A stretch of 64,000 nt of DNA from CAZGAQ01 sp964523405 (GTDB taxonomy: Bacteria; Planctomycetota; Phycisphaerae; UBA1845; Fen-1342). The DNA lies in the NCBI GenBank assembly GCA_964523405.1, contig CAZGAQ010000027.1, positions 9,795-73,794 on the forward strand, read 5' to 3'. The notes under the pieces are model-generated. The model was not told where the DNA came from and ran no database searches. It worked only from the letters and a program-made list of their open reading frames with translations. Positions within the stretch are counted from its first letter, which is position 1. Each line of letters starts with the position of its first letter. The position numbers and the translations under genes are program-made. Positions 37,202-45,095 of the stretch are shown here, one piece after another.

Positions 37202-37891
37202 CTATTCGCGCGGGGCCTGGTAGACCACCAGCGGCGTCGTGTCGGACGACAGCAGCGTGCCGTTGACGTCATAGCGGCGCACGGCCGTGATCTTCAGCGC
37301 ATCGACGCGATTGGCGCCGTAGGTGATCCACGAGCTGCTGCGCGAGACCAGCGGCGAATAGCCGTTGAGATTCGTCAGCATGGCCGGCAGATCCACGTAC
37401 GTCTCCGGACCGCCGAACGTGCTCCACGACGACGAGTGGCCGTTCAGCAAGCTGAAGCGGACGCTGTGCTCGTGGAGCTGCAGCGCCTGCGTCCAGGTGA
37501 CGGTCTCGGCGTCGCAGCTCAGACTGTCGGAGCGGACGCTGCGGTGGGTCAGGTCGTCTTCGCCGCGCCAGGCCTGGAGTTGCAGACCGCCCGCAGTGAA
37601 TTCGGGCAGCTCACAGTAGTTCCAGGAAACCTGCCCGTACACGCCGTCCGTGTTGCCCTGGGGCGACATGAGCGTATGGAACTGCGGCGCGTTCAGCGAC
37701 TCCACCGGCTCGTTGAGCACAAGCTGCCAGTCTTCTTCGACCCGGGCAACGGCCGAACCCGCAGGGACGTCCCCCACGGCGGCCGTCGCCGGAGCCAGGC
37801 GCGCGATCGGCAGCAGTAGCACGGGCACCAGAACGATTGTACTCAGTCCCCACCACCAGCCTTTGCCGTGCGCGCAGTCTCTCCAGCTCAT
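37202..37891 (-). CDS. membrane-anchored protein of unknown function upstream of the TadG-like gene
   Basis: I do not recognise this family. The 229-residue product has a hydrophobic N-terminus (WWWGLSTIVLVPVLLLPIA) that acts as signal or anchor, then a beta-rich extracellular part with several short strands. It shares strand and close spacing (57 bp) with the TadG-like gene, so the two probably form one operon and may work in the same surface structure. ATG at 37891 has TGGAG about 8 bp upstream and is preferred to in-frame codons further up. Confidence 0.6.
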   Translation of the reverse strand: MSWRDCAHGKGWWWGLSTIVLVPVLLLPIARLAPATAAVGDVPAGSAVARVEEDWQLVLNEPVESLNAPQFHTLMSPQGNTDGVYGQVSWNYCELPEFTAGGLQLQAWRGEDDLTHRSVRSDSLSCDAETVTWTQALQLHEHSVRFSLLNGHSSSWSTFGGPETYVDLPAMLTNLNGYSPLVSRSSSWITYGANRVDALKITAVRRYDVNGTLLSSDTTPLVVYQAPRE

Positions 37892-38208
37892 GGGCGTGCT
37901 CCAGGAAAGCCAAGCCTTCCCCCAACCGTTGCTGTCGCGACCCCGCGCGTGCTGCTCCGCAGCGAGCCGTCTCACCGCCGAAGCAGTATTCGCTCTGAAC
38001 AAGTGTGACAAACAATTGTGAAGCTGGGCAAATGCCTTAGCTGGGGACTTGTGAAAATAGCGGCCACGCCCATAAGAGGCCTGCTGCCGAGGTGCGGACG
38101 GGGATTTGTTATTCGGCGCTGCGGTCGGCGTGCAGGGCGCGCGAAACTGCGCGGCGGCGTTTCGTCTGCTGATCGCGTAGCAAAACGGAAACAGCCCGGG
38201 TGCGGATT
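37892..38208. other. intergenic region with a promoter candidate
   Basis: This 317-bp region between the surface-protein operon and tRNA-Leu is less GC-rich than its surroundings near 38000. It holds the promoter candidate listed separately. The tRNA is transcribed leftward into it, and I see no U-tract terminator. Confidence 0.5.
37983..38011 (-). promoter_or_regulatory. sigma70-like promoter candidate for the TadG-like operon
   Basis: On the minus strand, TTGTCA (38011-38006) and TACTGC (37988-37983) are spaced by 17 bp. The -35 box is good (5 of 6); the -10 box is poor. The surroundings are less GC-rich than average. The predicted transcript would start about 85 nt upstream of the ATG at 37891. 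Confidence 0.35.
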
Positions 38209-38291
38209 GCCGAAGGAGGGACTCGAACCCTCACGCCCTCGCGGGCACGGGATTTTGAATCCCGCGCGTCTGCCAGTTCCGCCACTTCGGC
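38209..38291 (-). tRNA. tRNA-Leu (anticodon CAA)
   Basis: A complete class II cloverleaf on the minus strand. The acceptor stem is GCCGAAG/CTTCGGC (perfect), followed by the D-arm AACTGGCAGA and the anticodon arm CGGGA-TTCAAAA-TCCCG with anticodon CAA. The long variable arm GCCC-GCGA-GGGC and the T-arm GAGGG-TTCGAGT-CCCTC come next. The 3' CCA is not encoded. It reads UUG codons. Confidence 0.95.
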
Positions 38292-38493
38292 GCTTTGTGG
38301 GACAAGGACTTATGATCGTCGTCGTCGGCCTGCCCCGGGCCTGCCCCGCATGCCGTGGCACGCCGCGCGATCGGACAGCGATTGTACCGGCACGAGGCAC
38401 GGACGCAAGGCGGGAGCGTCGCGCTTGCTGGCCGCCGCGTCTTCCGGCGTCGGCCTCCTCCGATCCGGCGGCGGCGGTTTGGAGGGCTGCTCG

Positions 38494-39576
38494 TCAGCGC
38501 GCCATCGCAGCCGCCGCGCGGCGGTTCGCAAAGACGGAGGCAATCACACCGCCCACGAGGATGACGCAGACCAGCCCCAGCAGCCAGAAATTGAAGGCCG
38601 GGCCGAGCAATGTCTTGAGCCAGTTCGCGATGAGCATCTTCACCCCGACGACGGCCAGAATGATTGCCAGCGAGACCTTCAAATAGCGGAACTTCTCGAT
38701 CATCGCTGCGAGGGCGAAGTACAGCGAGCGCAGGCCGAGAATCGCGAAGACGTTGCTTGTGAACACGAGAAAGGCATCGGCGGTAATGGCGAAGATGGCG
38801 GGGATCGAGTCGACGGCGAACACGACATCGGTCGTCTCGACGGTGATCAGCGCCAAAGCCAGCGGTGTCAGCATACGCGTGCCGGGCTTGGCCTGATCAA
38901 CGGCGGCATCCGCGACGACGGCCGCGCCGGGCACGCGGGCGGCGTGGGATTGGGCCGAGCCGGCGCGCACGATGAAGTGCTCGCTGTGGAAGTTGTCGGT
39001 GATCGGCACGAAGCGGCGGGCCAGCCGGACGAAAGGATTGCGGTTCGGGTCGGTGTGCTCCGTGCGCATGACGAGCATCTTCACGGCGGTGAGGAGCAGC
39101 AGCCCGCCGAACACGTACAGAATCCAGTGAAACGACGCGATGAGCTGGGCCCCGACGCCAATCATCAGGCCGCGCAGCACCAGCGCGCCGATGATGCCCC
39201 AGAACAGCACGCGGTGCTGGTACATGGCCGGCACGGCGAAGAAGCTGAAGATCATGGCGATGACGAAGATGTTGTCCATGCTCAGCGACTTCTCCACGAT
39301 GTAGCCGGTGAGATACTTCACCGCCGCCGTGGAGCCGTCGATGCTGTGGCCATCGACCGGGTCGACGAGGGTGCCCAGGCCGAGCCAGTGGCCCTCGTAG
39401 GCATAGTAGATGAAGATCGAGAACGAGAGGCCGAGGGCGATCCAGACGGCGGACCAGGCGAGCGCTTCCCTCACGCTGACGGCGTGCGCCTTGCGGTGGA
39501 AAACGCCCAGGTCGAGGGCGAGCATGCCCAGTACGAGAAGGATGAAACCGATCCAAATCGGGATTTCGCTGGCCAT
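38494..39576 (-). CDS. TerC-family integral membrane protein
   Basis: The 360-residue protein begins MASEIPIWIGFILLVLGMLA, followed by DLGVFHRKAHAVSVREALAW, the TerC signature. It has about eight membrane helices, with GYIVEKSLSMDNIFVIAMIF in the middle, FAVDSIPAIFAIT and FTSNVFAILGLRSLYF towards the end. The family exports metal ions (manganese in several bacteria) or supports membrane-protein maturation; tellurite resistance is historical. Start ATG at 39576. It is divergent from the leader of the branched-chain amino-acid operon. Confidence 0.93.
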   Translation of the reverse strand: MASEIPIWIGFILLVLGMLALDLGVFHRKAHAVSVREALAWSAVWIALGLSFSIFIYYAYEGHWLGLGTLVDPVDGHSIDGSTAAVKYLTGYIVEKSLSMDNIFVIAMIFSFFAVPAMYQHRVLFWGIIGALVLRGLMIGVGAQLIASFHWILYVFGGLLLLTAVKMLVMRTEHTDPNRNPFVRLARRFVPITDNFHSEHFIVRAGSAQSHAARVPGAAVVADAAVDQAKPGTRMLTPLALALITVETTDVVFAVDSIPAIFAITADAFLVFTSNVFAILGLRSLYFALAAMIEKFRYLKVSLAIILAVVGVKMLIANWLKTLLGPAFNFWLLGLVCVILVGGVIASVFANRRAAAAMAR

Positions 39577-39960
39577 CAGTCTCCGATCCCGGGGAAGTTA
39601 CCCGGCTGGCCGCTCGGCACGGCACGTGTGGTGCCAGGGGGCGGCTTGCGACGGAAGATCATATCGCAATTGCGGCGCGCTGGGGGGCGGTTGGCTGGGA
39701 TGGGGCCGGCCGCCTGTGGCCGCGAGAGCTTGCCTGCCGGGCCGCGGGCGGGCGTGGGGCGAAGCGCAAGTTGATTTCACGCGCGAGTTTAGCGCGGCCA
39801 ATGAGCACCGGGCCGCAGCCAGGAACTCGTGGTGGGAGCGGGGATTGCGGCTGCGGAGCGGCACCGCGCGGAAGCCCGGGGTGCCGAACGCAGAACGGAT
39901 TTTTCTTGCCTCGCGACCAAGCGGTCGATATACGTGAAGGTCTTAGTTGGGAGTATGTCC
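39577..39960. other. intergenic region upstream of the ilv-leu leader
   Basis: This 384-bp region separates terC from the leader peptide. It holds the promoter at 39906-39934 and the ribosome-binding site of the leader. Between 39580 and 39900 I see no RNA gene, repeat or operator palindrome. The terC promoter should also be here but is not obvious. Confidence 0.55.
39906..39934 (+). promoter_or_regulatory. promoter of the ilv-leu operon
   Basis: TTGCCT (39906-39911) and TATACG (39929-39934) are separated by exactly 17 bp, and the -10 box has the strong TATA core. Transcription would start near 39941, just upstream of the leader peptide (GGGAG at 39949-39953, start at 39961). That leaves a leader RNA of about 285 nt before ilvB. 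Confidence 0.65.
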
Positions 39961-40122
39961 GTGCGCAGAGCGCAACCGATCATGAATCTCGACCGTCGCG
40001 CGGTGGCCCAGACCGCCGCACGGCGGCTGTGCGCCGTGCACGTTTCCCCGGTGGGGGTCTCCCTGGTACTAGCTGCCCTAGTCGTCATTCCGTTGCGACG
40101 TTGCGGAGATCCCTCGGCCTAG
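39961..40122 (+). CDS. ilv-leu operon leader peptide
   Basis: A 53-codon reading frame begins with GTG at 39961, 7 bp after GGGAG (39949-39953), and ends with TAG at 40120. ATG codons at 39955 and 39982 are in frame and are alternatives. The segment VGVSLVLAALVVIPL (codons 40051-40095) has 10 of 15 residues Val, Leu or Ile. Several of them use codons that are rare in GC-rich genomes (GTA, CTA twice, ATT, TTG). A perfect terminator follows and then the branched-chain biosynthesis operon. The arrangement resembles the E. coli IlvL leader. Its role is probably to sense charged tRNAs, not to act as a protein. Confidence 0.8.
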   Translation: MRRAQPIMNLDRRAVAQTAARRLCAVHVSPVGVSLVLAALVVIPLRRCGDPSA

Positions 40123-40187
40123 TAAGCCCCCGGCAAACAGGCAAAAACGAGCCGACCTCCGCAGCGAAGCGGAGGTCGGCTTTTTTT
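40054..40187 (+). promoter_or_regulatory. transcription attenuator of the ilv-leu operon
   Basis: Four segments can form exclusive hairpins. Segment 1 (GGGGTCTCC, 40054-40062) pairs with segment 2 (GGAGATCCC, 40105-40113): nine base pairs with one G-U. Segment 2 in its longer form (GCGGAG 40103-40108 and TCGGC 40114-40118) pairs with segment 3 (GCCGACCTCCGC, 40151-40162) in eleven base pairs around an asymmetric loop. Segment 3 pairs with segment 4 (40169-40180) to make the terminator. The Val/Leu/Ile codons lie in the loop between segments 1 and 2, and the stop codon follows segment 2 directly. Stalling should free segment 2 to block the terminator. Confidence 0.8.
40151..40187 (+). terminator. 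intrinsic terminator of the ilv-leu attenuator
   Basis: A perfect 12-bp stem (GCCGACCTCCGC with GCGGAGGTCGGC) has a six-base loop (AGCGAA) and is followed by seven T (40181-40187). It lies 39 bp upstream of ilvB. Confidence 0.92.
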
Positions 40188-40225
40188 GTGCCCCGGCGTG
40201 GGCGGCGGTGTGCGAAAGGAAACGC

Positions 40226-41908
40226 ATGGTGCGAAGCGGTTGTCAGGTCGTGGTCGAGGCCCTGGTGGCGGCCGGAGTCGAACACGTGTTCGGCTACCCC
40301 GGCGGCGCCATCATGCCCCTGTACGACGCCCTGCGCGACAGCCCGATCACGCACGTGCTCACCCGGCACGAGCAGGCGGCGATTCACGCCGCTGACGCCG
40401 GCGCCCGGGCCAGCGGCCGCCTGGGGGTCTGCATCGCCACGTCCGGCCCCGGGGCGACGAACCTGGTGACGGGGATTTGCACGGCGCAGATGGACTCCGT
40501 GCCGCTCCTGTGCCTGACGGGGCAAGTGGCGACGCCGCTGGTCGGTACCGACGCCTTCCAGGAAGCCGACACGTTCGGCATCGCGACGGGCATCACGAAG
40601 CAGGCCTACCTCGTGCGACACGTGGACGAGCTGCCGGACGTACTGGCCGAGGCGATGTACCTCGCGACGACCGGGCGGCCGGGGCCGGTGCTGGTGGACA
40701 TTCCCAAGGACGTGCAGCTCGCCCGCACAAGCCGGCGGAGCAATGGGCCCGGGCGGCTGGCGGGCTATGAGCCGACACCGCGGCTGGATGTGGGGGCGCT
40801 GCGCCGGGCGCACGCGCGGCTGGCGGCGGCGCGGCGGCCGGTGGCGATCGCGGGCGGCGGCTGCAAACTGGCGGGGGCGACGGCGCTGCTGCGGACGTGG
40901 TGCCAGCGGACGCAGATGCCACTGGTGGCGACGCTGAACGGTCTGGGAAGTGCAGATCCGGAGTATCCCGGCTGGCTCGGGATGATGGGGATGCACGGGC
41001 TGCGGCGGGCGAACCGGGCTGTGGCGGAAGCCGACCTGATCATCGGGCTGGGCAATCGCTTTGACGACCGCGCGACCGGCCGGCTGGCGGCGTTCGCCCA
41101 GCACGCCGGCGTGATTCACATCGACATTGATGCGGCTGAGATCGGCAAGCTCGTGCCGGCCGACGTGGCGGTGCATGCGGATTTGCGGCAGGCGCTGACG
41201 GCCTGGCTGGAGCTGCTCAGCAGCGACCCGGTGACGCCGTGTCATGAGTGGCAGCGGCAATGCCGGGCGGTGGGCGACGGTCTGCAGCGGCCGGCCACGA
41301 CGGGCGACGAGCCGATTTCGGCGATCGAGCTGCTCGACGCGCTGTTCGCGCTGATCGGGTCGGATGCCATCGTGACGACGGACGTGGGACAACACCAGAT
41401 GTGGGCCGCGCAGCGCGTGGCCCCGGCCGATCCGCGCCGCTTCATCACCTCCGGCGGGGCCGGCACGATGGGCTTCGGGCTGCCCGCGGCGATCGGGGCG
41501 CAGATGGCCTGTCCGGATTGTCGCGTGGTGGCGATCGTGGGGGATGGGGGTTTCCAAATGAGCCTGGCGGAACTGGCGACCATCCGGCGCTGCGGGCTGC
41601 CGGTCAAGATCGTGGTCATCGACAACAAGTATCTCGGCATGGTGCGGCAGTGGCAGGAGCTGTTCTTTGACCAGCGCTATCACGGCGTGGACATGTCGGA
41701 CAACCCGGATTTTGCGGCGCTGGCGCGCGTCTACGGCCTGGGCGCCTGGACGGTGCGCCGCGCGACGGAACTGGGGGCGACGCTGATCGACTGGTGGACG
41801 AGTCCCGGACCGGCGCTGCTGCATTGCGAGTGCCGGGCGGAAGAGAACGTGTTTCCGATGGTTCCGGCCAACGCGGCGTTGGCCGAGATGGTGGAGGCCA
41901 ATTCATGA
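40226..41908 (+). CDS. ilvB: acetolactate synthase, large subunit
   Basis: This thiamine-diphosphate enzyme condenses two pyruvates to acetolactate (valine, leucine) or pyruvate with 2-oxobutyrate (isoleucine). The 560 residues have the usual three domains. The first contains VFGYPGGAIMPLYDAL and the catalytic Glu in RHEQAAIHAADA. The middle one binds FAD. The last contains GGAGTMGFGLPAAIGAQ and the TPP motif GDGGFQMSLAELATIRRC. ATG at 40226 with AAAGGA 5 bp upstream. A GTG 18 bp upstream lies in the Shine-Dalgarno region and is less likely. Confidence 0.96.
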   Translation: MVRSGCQVVVEALVAAGVEHVFGYPGGAIMPLYDALRDSPITHVLTRHEQAAIHAADAGARASGRLGVCIATSGPGATNLVTGICTAQMDSVPLLCLTGQVATPLVGTDAFQEADTFGIATGITKQAYLVRHVDELPDVLAEAMYLATTGRPGPVLVDIPKDVQLARTSRRSNGPGRLAGYEPTPRLDVGALRRAHARLAAARRPVAIAGGGCKLAGATALLRTWCQRTQMPLVATLNGLGSADPEYPGWLGMMGMHGLRRANRAVAEADLIIGLGNRFDDRATGRLAAFAQHAGVIHIDIDAAEIGKLVPADVAVHADLRQALTAWLELLSSDPVTPCHEWQRQCRAVGDGLQRPATTGDEPISAIELLDALFALIGSDAIVTTDVGQHQMWAAQRVAPADPRRFITSGGAGTMGFGLPAAIGAQMACPDCRVVAIVGDGGFQMSLAELATIRRCGLPVKIVVIDNKYLGMVRQWQELFFDQRYHGVDMSDNPDFAALARVYGLGAWTVRRATELGATLIDWWTSPGPALLHCECRAEENVFPMVPANAALAEMVEANS

Positions 41909-42183
41909 TCGTGCTGACGTTCGCACTGGTGCTGCGCCGCATGGGCGTGCTGCCGAAGCTCCTGCTCCTGATTGCCCGCCTGGGCGGCAACGTGACGTAT
42001 GTCTCCGCGGCCGAGGGGCGGGCGAACCTCGTCGTCAGCGCTCCCAGCGCCGCGGCGCACCGTTTCGCGCCGCAGTTGCGACGGATCATTGACGTGGCGG
42101 AACTGATTGAGCTGCGCATGGCGGAAGGTGCGGCCGGGACAACCCCGGTGGCCGCGCCGCGGGCCGCGCGCCGCCGAGCGTAA
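41905..42183 (+). CDS. ilvM: acetolactate synthase small ACT subunit (IlvM-like)
   Basis: The 92-residue protein has one ACT domain: MIVLTFALVLRRMGVLPKLL as first strand and helix, LGGNVTYVSAAEGR, then LVVSAPSAA and a second helix LRRIIDVAELIELR. It is shorter than IlvN and IlvH (which have a second domain) and close in size to IlvM. Such subunits stimulate the large subunit and confer valine sensitivity in some cases. The ATG overlaps the ilvB stop (ATGA), so translation is coupled. The C-terminal 20 residues are basic and have no counterpart. Confidence 0.85.
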   Translation: MIVLTFALVLRRMGVLPKLLLLIARLGGNVTYVSAAEGRANLVVSAPSAAAHRFAPQLRRIIDVAELIELRMAEGAAGTTPVAAPRAARRRA

Positions 42184-42207
42184 ACCTCAAGGCCGGAGTG
42201 CCAGACC

Positions 42208-43434
42208 ATGCAAGTGTATCGAGATACGGACGCGCAGCCGCAATGTCTGCGGAACAAGCGCATTGCCATCATCGGGTACGGTTCGCAAGGGCATGCCCAC
42301 GCACTGAACCTGCGGGACAGCGGGTATGACGTGCGGATCGGGTTGCCGGAGACCAGTCGTTCACGCGCGGCGGCGCGGGAGGCCGGCTTTGACGTGTACG
42401 ACGTGCCGACGGCCGTCGCGCAGGCCGACGTCGTCATGATCCTCATTCCGGACGAGCGGCAGGCGGAGACGTTTGCCCGGGAGATTGCACCCAACCTGCG
42501 GGCGGGGGCGTATCTGGCCTTTGCGCACGGCTTTTCGATTCATTTCGGGCGGATCGCGGCGCCGCCCGAGGTCAACGTGTTTCTCGTTGCTCCGAAGGGT
42601 CCCGGGCACCTGGTGCGCCGGCAATACACGGCCGGCAGCGGTGTGCCGTGTTTGATCGCCGTGCACCAGGACCCGGGGGGAGACACCCGCGCCGTGGCGC
42701 TGGCGTACGCCGCGGGCATCGGCGGCGGGCGGGCCGCGATTCTCGAAACGACGTTCCGCGAGGAGACCGAGACCGACCTGTTCGGCGAGCAGGCCGTGCT
42801 GTGCGGCGGGCTGTCCGAGTTGCTGCGGAACGGCTTCGAAACGCTCGTGGCCGCGGGCTACGCGCCGGAGATGGCCTATTTCGAGTGCGTGCACGAAGTG
42901 AAGCTCATCGTGGACCTGATCTACGAGCGCGGCCTGACGGGCATGCGGGCGTCGATCAGCAACACGGCCGAGTACGGCGACTACACACGCGGGCCGCGCG
43001 TGGTGGGGCCGCAGTCGCGGGCGGCGATGCAGGCGATCCTGGCAGAAATCCAATCCGGCGCATTTGCGGAGGAGTGGATGAGCGAGAGCGCGGCCGGGCA
43101 GCCGAACATGCGGCGCTGGCGGGAGCAGGCAGCGGCGCATCCGGTGGAGCAGGTGGGGCAGCGTTTGCGGGCGCTGTTCCCGTGGCTGAGTGCCCCCAGC
43201 GCCGGGCCGGCGACGGCGCCGGAGAGCGTGCGAATGGCGGTGGCGGGCGACGAGCCGAGCCCGACCCGCCATCCCGGGTCGCCGGCGCGGCCGGCGAATC
43301 GCGTGGGCGCGCCGGTGGCGTCGGCGCACCGGCCGCCCGAGGGCGAAAGTGCGGATCGCGAATGGCCCGGCTTCGAGGACGCACCTAGTTGGTTCCGCGC
43401 CGTGCGGCGGAATCGGAACCTACGCGCGGACTAG
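42208..43434 (+). CDS. ilvC: ketol-acid reductoisomerase with C-terminal extension
   Basis: This enzyme isomerises and reduces acetolactate (or acetohydroxybutyrate) with NAD(P)H. The nucleotide motif GYGSQGHAHALNL begins at G23. FAPKGPGH-like VAPKGPGHLVRR, ETDLFGEQAVLCGG, FECVHEVKLIVDL and SNTAEYGDY are the class I signatures. The core ends near residue 330. An 80-residue tail, rich in Pro, Ala, Arg and Gly and probably disordered, is unusual for class I enzymes. ATG at 42208, with GGAG 10 bp upstream. Confidence 0.95.
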   Translation: MQVYRDTDAQPQCLRNKRIAIIGYGSQGHAHALNLRDSGYDVRIGLPETSRSRAAAREAGFDVYDVPTAVAQADVVMILIPDERQAETFAREIAPNLRAGAYLAFAHGFSIHFGRIAAPPEVNVFLVAPKGPGHLVRRQYTAGSGVPCLIAVHQDPGGDTRAVALAYAAGIGGGRAAILETTFREETETDLFGEQAVLCGGLSELLRNGFETLVAAGYAPEMAYFECVHEVKLIVDLIYERGLTGMRASISNTAEYGDYTRGPRVVGPQSRAAMQAILAEIQSGAFAEEWMSESAAGQPNMRRWREQAAAHPVEQVGQRLRALFPWLSAPSAGPATAPESVRMAVAGDEPSPTRHPGSPARPANRVGAPVASAHRPPEGESADREWPGFEDAPSWFRAVRRNRNLRAD

Positions 43435-43508
43435 TGGGGGCGCGTCCGCGTGAGACCGACAGGTTCCGATGAGCCGCCGCGCAGGGCGGCCCGTGACTGG
43501 GTGCAACG

Positions 43509-45095
43509 ATGAGCGACTATGTACGCATCTTCGATACGACGCTCCGCGACGGTGAGCAATCGCCCGGAGCCACACTGGATACACAGGAGAAGGTAGAAAT
43601 CGCGCGGCAGCTCGCGCGACTCGGCGTCGACATCATCGAGGCGGGCTTTCCGGCCGCCTCGCCGGGTGATTTGGATGCCGTGGCAAGGGTGGCGGCGGCG
43701 GTCGGTTCGGCAGACGGGCCGATCGTCGCCGGCCTGGCGCGCGCGACGGTGCGCGACATCGACGCGTGCTGGGCCGCCGTGCAGCGCGCCGCCAAGCCGC
43801 GCATACACACGTTCATCGCGACGTCGGACATTCACCTGCAGCATAAGCTGCGGATGACCCGGGAGCAGGTGCTCGCGCAGACCCGCGAGATGGTGGCGTA
43901 CGCGCGGCAGCTCTGCGCGGACGTCGAGTTCAGCCCGGAGGACGGCAGCCGCTCCGATCCGGACTTCCTCGTGCAGGTGTTGACGGCGGCGGTCGCGGCC
44001 GGCGCGACGACCCTGAATATCCCCGATACGGTGGGGTATACCACGCCCGCCGAGTTCGGCAGCCTGATCACCCGCATTCGCCGCGACGTGCCCGGCATCG
44101 AGAACTGCACCATCTCCGTACACTGCCACGACGATCTCGGACTGGCCGTCGCGAACACGCTGGCGGGCGTCGAGGCCGGCGCGCGGCAGGTGGAAGTCAC
44201 CATCAACGGCATCGGCGAGCGGGCCGGCAACGCCGCGCTCGAGGAAATCGTGATGGCGCTGCACACGCGCCCGACGCGGTACGGCTTGCGCACCGGCATC
44301 GACACGACGCAGCTCACGCGCTCCAGCCAACTGGTGGCGGCGCGCACAGGGCTGTCGGTCGCGCCGAACAAGGCGGTCATCGGGGCGAACGCCTTCGCGC
44401 ACGAGGCCGGCATCCACCAGGACGGCGTGCTGAAGAATCACCTGACCTACGAGATCATGCGGCCGGAGACGGTTGGGCTGGCGCAGAACCGCCTGGTGCT
44501 GGGCAAGCACTCGGGGCGCCACGCGTTCCGCAGGCACCTGGAAGAGCTGGGCTACACGCACCTCGACGCGGACGCGATCGGGCAGGCGTTCGAGCGCTTC
44601 AAGCAGCTCGCGGATCAGAAGAAGACGGTGACGGACGCCGACCTGGCCGCGTTGGTGGCGGACGAAGTCTACCAGCCGCCGGAGGTGTTCGTGCTGCACG
44701 GCGTGCACGTGTCGTGCGGGCGGCCGGCGATTCCGACGGCGAGCGTGACGCTGACCGGCCCGGACGGCGAGTTCCGCACCGGTGCGGCCATCGGCAACGG
44801 TCCGGTCGACGCGGTGTTCTCCGCGATCAACAAGCTCGTGCCGACGGGCGTGGAGCTGGAGGAGTACGCGGTACACGCCGTCAGCGGCGGCGTCAACGCC
44901 CTGGGCGAAGTCACCGTGCGCGTACGCAGCGGCGAACCGACGTCGCGGGTGTACACCGGACACGGGGCGGATACGGACATTCTGGTGGCCAGCGCGCGGG
45001 CGTACCTGGCGGCGGTGAACAAAGTCGTGCGGGCGACCGGCACACCGGCGCCGGCGCCCGCGGCGGAAGCGGCGGAGGCGGGCGTACCGGCATGA
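43509..45095 (+). CDS. leuA: 2-isopropylmalate synthase
   Basis: This enzyme condenses acetyl-CoA with 2-oxoisovalerate, the first leucine-specific step. The TIM barrel contains FDTTLRDGEQSPGATL near residue 6, the HCHDDLGLAVANTLAGVEAG metal motif and GIGERAGNAALEE. FAHEAGIHQDGVLKN and GKHSGRHAFR lie in the subdomains. The C-terminal regulatory domain, which normally binds leucine, spans about residues 395-510. The length of 528 residues is typical. It overlaps leuC by 4 bp (ATGA). Confidence 0.96.
   Translation: MSDYVRIFDTTLRDGEQSPGATLDTQEKVEIARQLARLGVDIIEAGFPAASPGDLDAVARVAAAVGSADGPIVAGLARATVRDIDACWAAVQRAAKPRIHTFIATSDIHLQHKLRMTREQVLAQTREMVAYARQLCADVEFSPEDGSRSDPDFLVQVLTAAVAAGATTLNIPDTVGYTTPAEFGSLITRIRRDVPGIENCTISVHCHDDLGLAVANTLAGVEAGARQVEVTINGIGERAGNAALEEIVMALHTRPTRYGLRTGIDTTQLTRSSQLVAARTGLSVAPNKAVIGANAFAHEAGIHQDGVLKNHLTYEIMRPETVGLAQNRLVLGKHSGRHAFRRHLEELGYTHLDADAIGQAFERFKQLADQKKTVTDADLAALVADEVYQPPEVFVLHGVHVSCGRPAIPTASVTLTGPDGEFRTGAAIGNGPVDAVFSAINKLVPTGVELEEYAVHAVSGGVNALGEVTVRVRSGEPTSRVYTGHGADTDILVASARAYLAAVNKVVRATGTPAPAPAAEAAEAGVPA

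Noticed and set aside
39829..39954. Longer version of the ilv leader peptide starting at 39829
   Set aside because: It would start upstream of the promoter at 39906-39934 and so could not be translated from that transcript.
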